Source of the DNA: Labia minor
Taxonomy: Eukaryota > Arthropoda > Insecta > Dermaptera > Spongiphoridae
DNA: 64,000 nt
Reading direction: 5' to 3'
Assembly: GCA_963082975.1 (NCBI GenBank)
Contig: OY720344.1
Coordinates: 15,921,580 to 15,985,579 of the forward strand
Shown: in pieces, positions 44,901-56,900 of the stretch
Layout of the letters: each line of letters begins with the position of its first letter
Position numbering within the stretch: the stretch's first letter is position 1
Translations under genes and position numbers: made by a program
Notes under the pieces: model-generated
Told to the model about the DNA's origin: nothing
Database searches by the model: none
Seen by the model: the letters and a program-made list of their open reading frames with translations, nothing else

Positions 44901-47900
44901 AACAGAATTATTGAAAAAAAAAAATTAAAATATCTCATATACATATACCACTTTTTTCAATAGAAATAGAAAATGAATTAAAATTTCACAATCCATAATT
45001 AATTTATAACTTATGATTTAAAATTAGTAGACCACTTTAGTTTAATAGTAAGATAAAAACCTAAATTTTGTAAATCATTTTTTTTTCAAACTTTTTGTGC
45101 AAGAGATATAGGTATTAGCCATGAAACATATAATATGTTAATAGAACTTTTTTTATTGAATAAAACCATAGAAATAATATAAAAAAAATATTATATTTTA
45201 TAAATATGAAAAAAACCAAAATAGTTTTTGTGGTGCATGTCACCACTTGTTGTGGATGTGTGAGGAAGGACATGTGAGAGTTTGCAAATATATACAAATA
45301 ATAGATATATTGCTGATGGTAAAAACTCTAAATTTATTTTGTTATTCTCTTAAATCTATATACAATATTCACAAGTGTTACTATCGTAATGATGTTAATA
45401 TTTAAGTGAACGCCATCTGTTGGTCGCGTGAGGCACTACAGTACTCCCCCCCTAGTTTACGATACCTAGGGGAAAACTGGTTGAAGTGATGTTCTGGCAG
45501 CATTGTGTCGAAGGAAAACGAATTCGCAAGTCTGTGTATGAATGTTGGAATGACACTGGTAAATTTTGTTGCAGGAAACCTGATGCTGTTGTTGTTGTTG
45601 CTGTTGTTGTTGCTGCTGCTGATGTTGTTGATGCAGTTGTTCAGAATTTTGTTGGGGTTGTTGTTGAGAACATGCATTTTGATTCCTTAAAGAAGAATCT
45701 GGATGATTTGATGATAAGTGAGATTTTAGTTGTATCAGTTCACTGTCGGATGATTGAGCGTTGGCTATTTCTTCCAAGTTGAGTTTTGAATAGACTTCGA
45801 TGGAAGAAATGCGTGAGCGTGCGTCGCAACGACGTTATTCTCGTCGTGAGCGAATGATTAGGACTCGGCAGCGATGATCCGGAACGGTGATGGCGACGAA
45901 GGTCCGGAGGCTGCAGTGGTGATGAAGGTCCGGAGGCTGCAGTGGCGATGAAGGTCCGGAGGCTGCAGTGGCGATGAAGGTCCGGAGGCAGTAGGAACCA
46001 GCAGCGATGATCCGGCGCGGTGATGTCGACGAAGGTCCGGAGGCTGCAGTGGTGAGCGTTGGCTATTTCTTCCAAGTTGAGTTTTGAAGGGACTTCGATG
46101 GAAGAAATACGTGAGCGATTGATTGATGCAGTGGTGATAACGTCCGTAATGACGGCGTTGGTTATGGCTCGGAGGATGTTGATGTCCTTCCTTCGGCGAT
46201 GTCGGCGTCGTCGGTGGTTGTTTGGCGGGTGGATGACGTCCGGAATGACGGCGTTGGTTGATGCGGTAGTGATGACGTCCGGGATGACGGTGTTGGTTGA
46301 TGCGGTGGTGATGACGTTGAACTGGAGAAGGATCGGTTTTTGTTGGAGACGCCCTCAGAGTTTATTAAACTGGTTCCAACAAAAGGTCCGTCGGGAAGGA
46401 GCGATTTACTGGAGACTCTCCCAGGGTTTATTAAACCGGTTCCAGTAAATGTCGGGGTCACCAATGTGGTGCATGTCACCACTTGTTGTGGATGTGTGAG
46501 GAAGGACATGTGAGAGTTGGCAAATATATACAAATAATAGATATATTGCTGATGGTAAAAACTCTAAATTTATTTTGTTATTCTCTTAAATCTATATACA
46601 ATATTCACAAGTGTTACTATCGTAATGATGTTAATATTTAAGTGAACGCCATCTGTTGGTCGCGTGAGGCACTACATTTTAATGTAAATATTTTTACCGA
46701 CCGACTATAGTAAGGGAGGTATTGTTTATATCTATATATATAAAGGAGAATGTTTGTTTGTATGTATGTATGTATGTATGTATGTTTACTTTTTTTGCTG
46801 TCATAGAAACAAAAAAAAAGAAATTTCTTACTTAACCGACACTTGGGAAAAAATCACTCGAAATGCAATTAAACAAAAAAATTCAAAAATTAGAATAAGC
46901 AGACGTCTTAAATATCATAAGAGATTCGGCAATTGCAATTAAAGATTGCATGAAAAAATTAATTGAGGCAGGAATAAGATGGGGATTGAAATTAATAGGG
47001 ATAAAACAAAATATTTAGTAAGAGAGAAAAACATTATTAACCCACAAAGTCTTAACATACAAATAGTAGGATTTGAAAATGTAGAAAATTTAAATACTTA
47101 AATTCTGTAATTACAAAGGATAATAATATTGGATAAGAATTTAAATCGAGGTCGCAATCGGGTAACGCCTATTATCATACAGTAAATAGGCTTTCTCAAC
47201 AAACCTTTTATCAAAATGGATGAAAATTGAAATATTTACTATTTTGCCTGTTGTATTATATGGGTAGTCGATGTTCTTGGGAGACGAAAGTAGATTTAGA
47301 GAATTTGAATTTTATGATTGTTCGTAGCATTTAAGGACCAAGAAAGATGAGGGAGATGGCATAACGAGTAATTGCATCTCCAGATATAGTTAAGGTTATT
47401 AAGGTTATAAAATAGAGAAGGCTGGGATGGGAAGGGGTCATGACAAGAATGGTAGATTAAAGATCGACGAAAAATATTGGGAAACGTCTGATGGGATTGG
47501 GAAGATCAAGGACGCGGTGAGTGGACAATGTAGGGACGTGGGACAGATGGGACAGGGTAGGAGTTAGATGGTTATGGCTCAGGATTGGGATACTTGGAGA
47601 AATGGGGTTGCTTTTGAGATCCGAAGAGGCACAGAGATAGATATAAAAATACAATAGAAATATCTAATTAATTTACTGATTCAATTAAAATATCTTTTAA
47701 ATAAGAACACAAACGGAAATGATAATATAATGTAATATACTGATTAAAACAAAATGGATGAAAACCTTTTACATACAGACTTTCAACGAAATACTATGTA
47801 TTACTTCGGGGGTACAGGGGGCGGAGCCCCCGTCTAGGTGAGAAGAGCGCCGAAGACCCTCTGATCAGCTAGTGTATCAATAATAGTTGTCTGTCATTTT

Positions 47901-50900
47901 TAAATTTGACAATTTAATATTTTAATCGTATAAAAAGATCAATCTCATATTTTGGAGCTGAACTCACGACTAATAGTTTGAAAATAACGTATGGTGCCCC
48001 GTTTATTTTGAGCCCATTCCGCATTGCGAGCCTTTTTACGACACTGTCTCCATTGATTTGAACATTAATTTTAAATAAAATGAGTCAGTATTTTATTGAA
48101 AGTTTATAAATCATAGTCCTTTATTAATTTTTTTTTAAAATAATTTTAGATACTATTATAAAGTACTGTACAGATTCTTAAATAAATTATTTACAAAAAT
48201 AATTTAAATGGTGTGTCACAAGTAGCATAATAATTTTAGCTTTTCTTTTCTTTATCACCTTTTTACACTTTATTTGTGTCTTTAAAGAGAAAAGGTAATT
48301 TTTTCTCGATAGTGAAAGCAAACAAAAACGTATAATATAAAATAAAATATGACAATTTTATTGTCGCACGCTAGTTACTTCATAATGATTTTATATAACT
48401 TTTTGGCACGGACTTTGAAAAAAGTTCGTCATTCCAGCTATAAAATACGATAACTGGTGCATATATTAAAACTATCAGCAATTAATATCAAAAATGCACA
48501 TTATAATGAATAAAATAATATTATAATCTCGAGAGATCGATTAAATTAAAGCCAAGAAAATTAAAAGTTTTATTATAGGAGAATTATTAATAAAATAAAT
48601 AATAAAATTGATAATATAAGATTGAATGTTATAAGTAGATTTCTTAAAGTAAGACTACTTGTTATAATCCTATTACTAATATAAAAACAAAAATTAGAAA
48701 AATTAAAAAGTAATAAAAATTATAGATGTTTTTATATTCAAATGAAATCCAAATAAAATTAAATCCTTTTATATTGTGATATCAAGCCCCTATATCTGGT
48801 AAATATGGTGGTTGTGACATGATTACGGTGTTGATTATGACCAAAAAAATCACGAACAAGCAATGATGTGTGAGCTGGTGCATTATCGTGATGCATAATC
48901 CATTATTTGTTTTTCCATAATTCGGAATGATGGTTTGAGCCGTATAGCTTCACACAAACTTTGCCTAAATTCCTTGTAGTATTCCTTATTAACAATAGGA
49001 CCTGTTGGCAAGAACTCATAATCTAGCACGTCATTGTACTCTTCGCATTTGATAGAACTTGGAGTGCTTTTTTAAAGGTTATAAACATGTTTTTGAGACA
49101 AAGTAGACTCACCGAATGCCACAGTTAACATTTTAAGTGCGATGGAGCACTTTATTCCATTTTTAACGCAACATTTAATACTGATTCTTTGATCCATAAA
49201 TTAAATAAAAAATCGAAGAACACACAAAAACTTTTTCAGATTTCAAAAACAAACTACTAATCCAACATTACTGATAATGTCAACATATGAGAAACATATT
49301 TGTACCAACATAAAAAAATATCGATAAAATCAAATGTACTCAGCTCGCAAAAATTCAAAATTCACTTTTTCTTTTGAACAGACCTCGTATATATTCGTGA
49401 TTTTCTTTTAGTCCATCAATAATTTTTTTTAATAATATTTTGTTTTGGTTATTTTCGCTTCCCCCTCCCTCTCCTTTAGTGCGGCCCACAGGTTGAGAAT
49501 CACCTGTCTAAGAGTTTCAGTCTTGATTTATGAGGTCGTGTTTAGTAATTTTCATTTTTATCTATTTTAACTTGATAAGAAATATAACTTTACATTTCTA
49601 CGAATTTGACAATCTCTAAGTGATCTTTTAAGATAAACAAAAGACTCGATTACGATTGGATTAAAAGTAGATAACATTTCCATCCGATCATCTATTCAGA
49701 AACAAACAGCCGCTGTCATCCATGACAAAGCTGTTCTTAACTCTGTCCTTTAGAATTGAATGCCTTTTAATGGCAAGTTGTTAATTTTCATAACTTTTTT
49801 TTTGTTATTAAATATAGCGAAATATTTTTCAACAGTTCAATTATAACGATATTAAAGAATATTTCTTAAATATTTTAAAAAATTCAATTTAAAATTTTCA
49901 ATTAGGCTAACTGACTTTTAAGATAAGATTAAGAAATCTTTTTATTGTTATTCTTTTATTCATTTTAGCATTAAATGATTTGATTTTGCTACAGCACGAT
50001 ATCAATTGAGGATTTTCTTATTTCTTTTCATTGTTTTATCAATCAATTTATCTATTTTGGTAAATTATTGAATAAAAATTTAATAAATGAGGTTTTCCCA
50101 GTTTGTAATCCATTTTATTTTAGATTTCATATGAATTTATAGAGTATGTCTTCATAATTGAAACACCTATCCTGAAAATGTTGAATATTTATTTAATTAA
50201 AATATATAAAAGGGAAATAAAAAAATAAATGTATGTTTTGGAATTTAACTAATTCATAATCAATACGAATAGAAACATTACAAACTGTGTTAAATTTGAT
50301 TTAATGCTGTGTGATTTATTACAGTTATTTGAAACATATTTGCAATTTGTGGGAATTGCAATTACAAATGCACAATTGATGGAAGCATCTAGACAGGAGT
50401 ATGACCGCAATAGGGTGAGTTACTCATTATATTCAAGTTATTTAAGTTATTAATTCTTTTAATTCCATGTCCAAATCAAAAAACATTTCAGAATCTTCTC
50501 GAAGTGGTCCACGATCTATTCGAAGAGCAAACTTCATTGGAGAAGGTGGTGGTGAAAATAATGCAACGTGCTCAACGACTACTCAAATGTGAAAGAGCAT
50601 CCGTACTTCTTTTAGAGGAAGCTGCCACTACCGATTCGCAACCCTCCCTACCCACTTCCAGTTCATCTTTAGCTGCCCCCACAACTCCACCTCCGACGCC
50701 GCCTCGATTTTCAAAACTTTTTGAGCTCACCCCGGGTGGGTCCTCCCCTAAAACAGGAAGGTAATCATACAATATGAATTTAAAAAATAAATCAAATCCA
50801 ATTAACAGTGAAAACACTGAAAATAAATGAGTGAACTCTTAAAATAATTACTCTATAAACTCTAAATAATTTTTTATAATTAAAAATGATTACTATATAC

Positions 50901-53900
50901 TTAATAAATTTCATTGAAATTAAAATAAATAATTTCCAGATGTATTACAATTTAAATATTTAATAATACATATATAATTTTGATTTTTTTATCATTTTTT
51001 TTGTAAAATAATTTCTTAAATACCGCAAATGAAATCCCTTTAAAGAATATTATAATTAAAATTTAATAATTTAATAACAATTATTAGATAAATTCTTAAA
51101 TATAAAGCAAAACACAAGAAGACTAGAATAAAATAATTTTCATATTTTTATAATAGATATAATATATAATATAATATAATAATAATATAATAGGTATAAT
51201 ATAATATATAATATAATATCTTAATTAAGGTCAATTATTATTAATTCAATAAATAATTATTAACAAGTATATCATATTTAATCAACATAATATCGTTTTT
51301 TTAATGTATTTTTTTTTCAAATAATATATCTCATTTTAAGGATCTACCTACTTTAACGAGAATTAATGCATTTTTCAAAAGAAATAATTTTCACCTTTAT
51401 CTTTAAGGGGACATCTCCAAATGATGTCACGCTTCCAGGAATAGAGGAGTTTGACATTTTGTAAAAAAAAGGGGAAATGAGGTAAAAATGATGTGATGTA
51501 GCAATAAAAATCAATAAATTTAAATTTAGAAATTTTTAAATTCAATTTTTTTTTTTTTTGATTTTTAATTTTATTTGACTCCAAAAGTTTTTTTTTTTTA
51601 TTGATTTCTGTTAACTATATTAAAGAAGTTTAATATTTTACTCATTGATGTGCACTATTGTATAATTATTTTTAATATAAGTACAGTAAAAGTCTTATAA
51701 TCCGGCACGTTCGGGACCAGCTCGGTGCCGGACTACCGGAAATTCCGGATTATCGGGCGGTAATTATAAGAACAATTAGATTAATAATTATACTAAAAAT
51801 ATAGTATGCAAATACATACCACAAAGTTTATTTTACATTTCATATAATGTATGTACACGTACTGTAAAAAATATTACACTTTGATTTATAAAAGTCACGA
51901 ATGTCTTTTTGTTTTCTTGACTTTTGGCGTTTAGTATAAAATTTATTTCTAATGATATGGTAATCAATAATTTCTGAAGCACTGTAGCTAGTCACAGTCG
52001 GCATTTAACAGGCCTTGAATAAAAGACCTTCTAGAAAAGCATTTAAAATTTTGAATAACCCCTTGGTCCATGGGTTGAATCCAAGATTTTATGTTAAGTG
52101 GGAGCAGAGTAGCAACAATATTCCCAGAAACTAACTCATCTACTGGCAGGTGGGCTTTGCAATTGTCCAAAAGAAGGATGGCTTTTGTTTCTTCTGGTAG
52201 ACCAAGGCTTTTGAAGGATTCCTTGACCTCAGGCACAAAGTGGTGAAAAACACAGTCTTTAAAGAGGACGCAGTCACCCACGCATTTGATTGAGCATCGT
52301 ATTGGACAGGCAAATGTGCATTCTTAAAAGCCCTGGGTTTTGAAAATTTACCTATCACAAAAGGGGAATAGCTCTCGAGCGTTTTTATTTGCTTTAAAGA
52401 CACACTTTTGGAGAAAACCAAAATTTTTACAATTTTCCGGAGCGATGCCGGACTATCGGGCATTCCGGACTGTTGGATGCCAGACTAATGGACTTTTACT
52501 GTATAACCATTATATACATACTTAAATGTTGATTTTTATCTACAGAAATTTATTTAATTGTGTAGTAACTAATGAATATATTTAAATTACATAACAAATA
52601 CAATTTTTTTTTATTTTATTTTGATTATGATTTTATAAGATTCCATGTAGAAAATATCACATCATTTTTTGAGGAAAAGATCAAAAACTGTGAGGACACA
52701 AAAGTGGACGACGGGTTTTAAAAAGGCTATTTTTGTGATATATGATTTATGTATATACCTCTTACCTAAAATACTTAGGAAAAATAAATTTGAAAATATT
52801 TAGTCGTATCAATAATAAATATTTAATAGACAATATTATTTAATATTTATATAAGAATTCAAAAAAGTTAAAAGAATTTTTAATTTATTTCTTTAAAAAA
52901 TCATCTTCTTTAATAATAGATTTTTTCGTGATCCCTTTTATTACTATAATATTTTTACTAATATTTAGTTTTATAGTAATTATTTGGTTTTCAGCCTTGT
53001 AGTAACTTCATATTTATATGTATAAATAAATTGCTTTTTATTACTTAAAGGCCCTAAAGCCAAAGACAAGATATCATAGAAATTGCATTTGAATATAGTT
53101 GGAATTCAAATTAGTAGTAGAATGACCGTATTGAATTGAATTTAGGAGTTGTTGGTCGTACCAAGTCAGATTTGATTGAGGGAGCAAAGTCAAGTGATTG
53201 GAACATTTTTGAAGAAGTCAAGGCGAGAGTAAATTCTACCGGTCCTTGAAAAGTTTTCTCGCATCACCAAACTTAGTTCAAATAAATATTAGTCTCCTAT
53301 GATAAAGAGGATATCTTATTTAAGAAAGTTTTCAAATTGTTTTTAAAAATTAAATTTGTTTTTTTCTTGCGTTTTTAAAATGTTTAAATATAAATTTAAT
53401 TAAAATATGATATTTGAGAAATAAGACATTCTTATATGTTTTTTTTTCCAATAAATTCTTTTGAGTTTGTATAAACAATATTGTTTCATGGATAAGCATG
53501 ATGTCCCTTAGAAGGCTAGAAAAAGATGGAAAAAGATTCCATCGATAAATGATGGATGGATTATAAAAATTTATCGGATATCCATTTAGATAGACGGTGA
53601 AAGGATTTCATCTTGTCGGCTAGCAAACCATTATATATGATGAAGACGAATGAGCTTGCCAATGATAACTATTTATTGTATAAGAAAATTTATTATCATG
53701 AAAGGAAAAAATATATAAATAAATAAATAAATAAAAAATATGATACCAGAGAGTATATAATAAACACTACAGAAAGGACTACCACAAAGAAATTAGTAAT
53801 ATTTTAACAAATAATTTATAGTATATATAATTAATTTCAATATATATAAAAATTTAGTATCATAAAATTTCAGAAATTAAAATTTAAATTATTTATTATA

Positions 53901-56900
53901 TTAACATATAATAGTTAAATTGAAAAAAAGTTAATGATATTGATTCAAGTTTTATTGAAAATAATAAAAAATTATATGTAATTGACAAAAGAATTAATAC
54001 CTATCTTCATGAAAAATAATAGATCTACGTAATATTAAGGGTTTCGAGTTTATTAAAATGTTAAGGAGGGTAAAATATTTTAATTTTTAAGCAATATTCA
54101 GACAATAACCAATATATACGAGGGCAGGTCAATAAATCCCTGAATTTTTGAATGAAGCACATGTTTTTGGATAAAAACTTATTTTATTTTTCAGCATAGT
54201 CTCCTTTGAGATCATTACACTTCGTACAACGTTTCTCCAATTTTTTTTATCCCTTCCAAACAATATGATTTGTCGAGGACATCAAAATAGATATTTGTTT
54301 GTGAGATAATTTCATCGTTGGAGTCAAATGTCATTCTGCCGAGCCATTTCTTCAGGTTTGGAAACAAGAAATAGTCATTCAGGACTAAATCATGAGAATA
54401 GGGCGGATGAGGGAGAAATTTGTATTCCATTTCATGGATATTCATAGAAATTCACTTCTTTCCATTTTATTCTCAAATCACGAGGAAGTCTGCTATTAAT
54501 GGATGTAAAACAAAAATTAAAAGATCCAGCAGGTACAAATTTCGACAGCAGTGAGCTGATGGTTGCCTGCTGGCAGGAACAGTGTTGCCATTTCATTTAA
54601 GAGACGGGAAATCAAAAAGTTACGGACTTATTGACCTGCCCTCATTTATATTTAATGAGAAATTATTTCCATGTTATTTTCACGTTTGCCTTGATGTTTC
54701 GGTTCTAATTTTGGTACCATTAACAGAGAGCTTATTCAGAAGGGAGTTTTTTTGGGATTTAGTCTGTGTGACCAAAAGTCTAGGCACAGACTAAGATCAG
54801 ACTCAATCCAAATTTTAATTCAACTCCTAATTCAAATTTTAAATTAAATTACACCAAATTATATCATTGTGAAGAAATTAAATTAAAATAATAGGAATAG
54901 CTTTTTTGTTTGTTTTTTATTCATCATTTTCCATTTCGTTTGTTTAACGTTTTTTTTTATTCTAAGTTTATTAAACTATCAAATTTGTCCTCGTGTAAAA
55001 TATATTTGCATTTCCGAGACAGAGATTCTGAAATTTACTCAAAACTTTGTCAAGTAACTTCTCAAGTTCATTGTTTTCTCTCTCACTCTTCGATGACTAA
55101 CGGCCATCGTCAATTCTAAAGATAAACAAACACCTGTTATAAAATTCACATAAGTAAATAAATAAGTAATTTGAAAAAAACTAGCAAACAGAGGAATAAT
55201 AATAATAATAATAATAATATTAATTTATTGATGATTCTTTATTTTCGGCAAATGAAGGGAGAGTGTTCATGTTAAAAAAAATATTTTAAAGAGATTTTTC
55301 AATTAAAAACAAAATAAATCAATGGAAGCGATTTAAAATTAATAAGAATTATATTTTTTACATAAATTATTTCTTTTCTTTAGATTACATAGTATAGAAG
55401 ACGTTCTTTCCGATGCCTTTGATTTCTCTTCTGACACTTCCTCGACATCTGCGTACGTGTTATCCGTGGCAAGACGAGTGGCCGAACACGGAGGTGTCAT
55501 CAACGTCGCTGAATGCTTGGAAGTTGAAAAGGGCCTTGGCAATAATGTTCGCTCTTTATTAGCTATGCCGATACGCGATTCAGCCTACAGAATCATCGGC
55601 GTTGCGACAATTATTAATAAATTAACGGGGGCGCCTTTTGATGAAACTGATGAGCAATTATTTGAGGTAATAACATCTTAAATTGATCTTCAAAAAATTC
55701 ATTATAATTAAATAAATAATAATTTTACAAATATTATTAATATAAAAAACAATCTATTCCAATATATAAATTTCAAAAAAAAAAAAAAATTAAATTTTAT
55801 AGATTAATAATTTATTGCCCTTCTATATAGGTATATTTTAAATATTGTTTTTTTTTTGTATTTAATAATACTAATAATACAAACTTTTTTAATATCATCG
55901 ACCTCATTTTAGTTTCAAAAGTATATTATGATAAATACTTTATCATTTATTTGATTATAACTTTTTTCATTATAATACTTTTTGCTTTTTCTAGGCTTTC
56001 AGTCTTTTTTGTGGCCTCGGAATTCATAACACTCTTATGTATAGTCAAGTGGAAAAATCAATGGCAAGACAAAAAGTAGCAATTGAGGTAAATTATTAAT
56101 TAAAATTATCGTTCATACTCACGGAATGTTTTGAAAAGCGTAGGGAAATATTGAAATGTTTATTATATAATTATAAAAATGCTTCGTGTATTCAATGAAC
56201 CATCAATGTGCTGATTGCTATTCAATTCGAGAATTTTCACAACCCCCCCCCTATCCCTTTTCCCTTTCTATGTGAAATCTTTTCAATTTTTATTTTAGCT
56301 CCACATTGAGTTCTCAAATCAGCTTAGTCAATCGATATTTCAAATTAATTTTTTATATAGTTTTTGATAAATCTTTTGAACATTTCTATTTGCCATTTAA
56401 TAAATTTTTCAGATCTATATAGAGAGATTGTAATTTAATAATCCTTGCATTTTTAACTAAAAAGTTTATCCAATGACGTTACAATTTTATTTTTAATATT
56501 ATTTCTTACTATAGTGTAATAATATATATAAGGGAAGAAAAGAATGAAATGAATAAATAAAAAACAAAAATTATCTTTAAATTATCTCTGTGGCGTGATA
56601 CTGAACTCGAATATTTAATTCATATTATAACTAATAATAATATAAATTCACTCAATAAATAATAAGTAATTTTTAATATTTTGTATATTTAGAGTTAATT
56701 TCAATACTTTCAGGTACTTTCATATCATACCACAGCATCTAATAGAGAAGTTGAATCTTTCTTGGTAAGTAACTTTTATATTCTTCACCTTTTTTTCAAT
56801 CCTAATTAGAAACTCTAAAATTTTTATATTAAATTAAAATAAATAATTACTTAAAATAAATTATAAATAAAGTATTAAATAAACCAATTAAAATAATAAG

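Larger units (their letters stand above)
45229..46676 (-). mobile_element. short non-autonomous LTR retrotransposon
   Basis: Two ~212-bp direct repeats (45229-45440 and 46466-46676) begin TGTGGTGCATG and end GGCACTACA, are nearly identical, and are flanked by TTTT on both sides (45225-45228, 46677-46680), a 4-bp target duplication. On the minus strand TTGGTGACCCCGACATT follows the LTR (primer-binding site) and AGGGGGGGGAGTAC precedes the other LTR (polypurine tract). The 1-kb interior has no RT, protease or integrase; only a Gln-rich minus frame and minisatellites. Near-identical LTRs imply a recent insertion driven in trans. Confidence 0.93.
32919..50324. other. Pde6 intron a (17.4 kb), transposon-rich
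   Basis: Bounded by donor GTATGT and acceptor TTACAG. Houses family C copy C4, three LINE family L1a fragments, repeat B copy 2, a LINE with long RT frame, an LTR element, a Helitron and a mariner relic. Confidence 0.85.

Noticed and set aside
45486-45782. 98-codon plus-strand frame rich in Val
   Set aside because: Antisense of the CAG/CAA run (GTT/GTC codons).
46059-46448. 129-codon plus-strand frame ([11 protein letters not shown]...)
   Set aside because: Runs across minisatellite units of the LTR element; the repeated [14 protein letters not shown] pattern is a translation of tandem DNA, with no known family.
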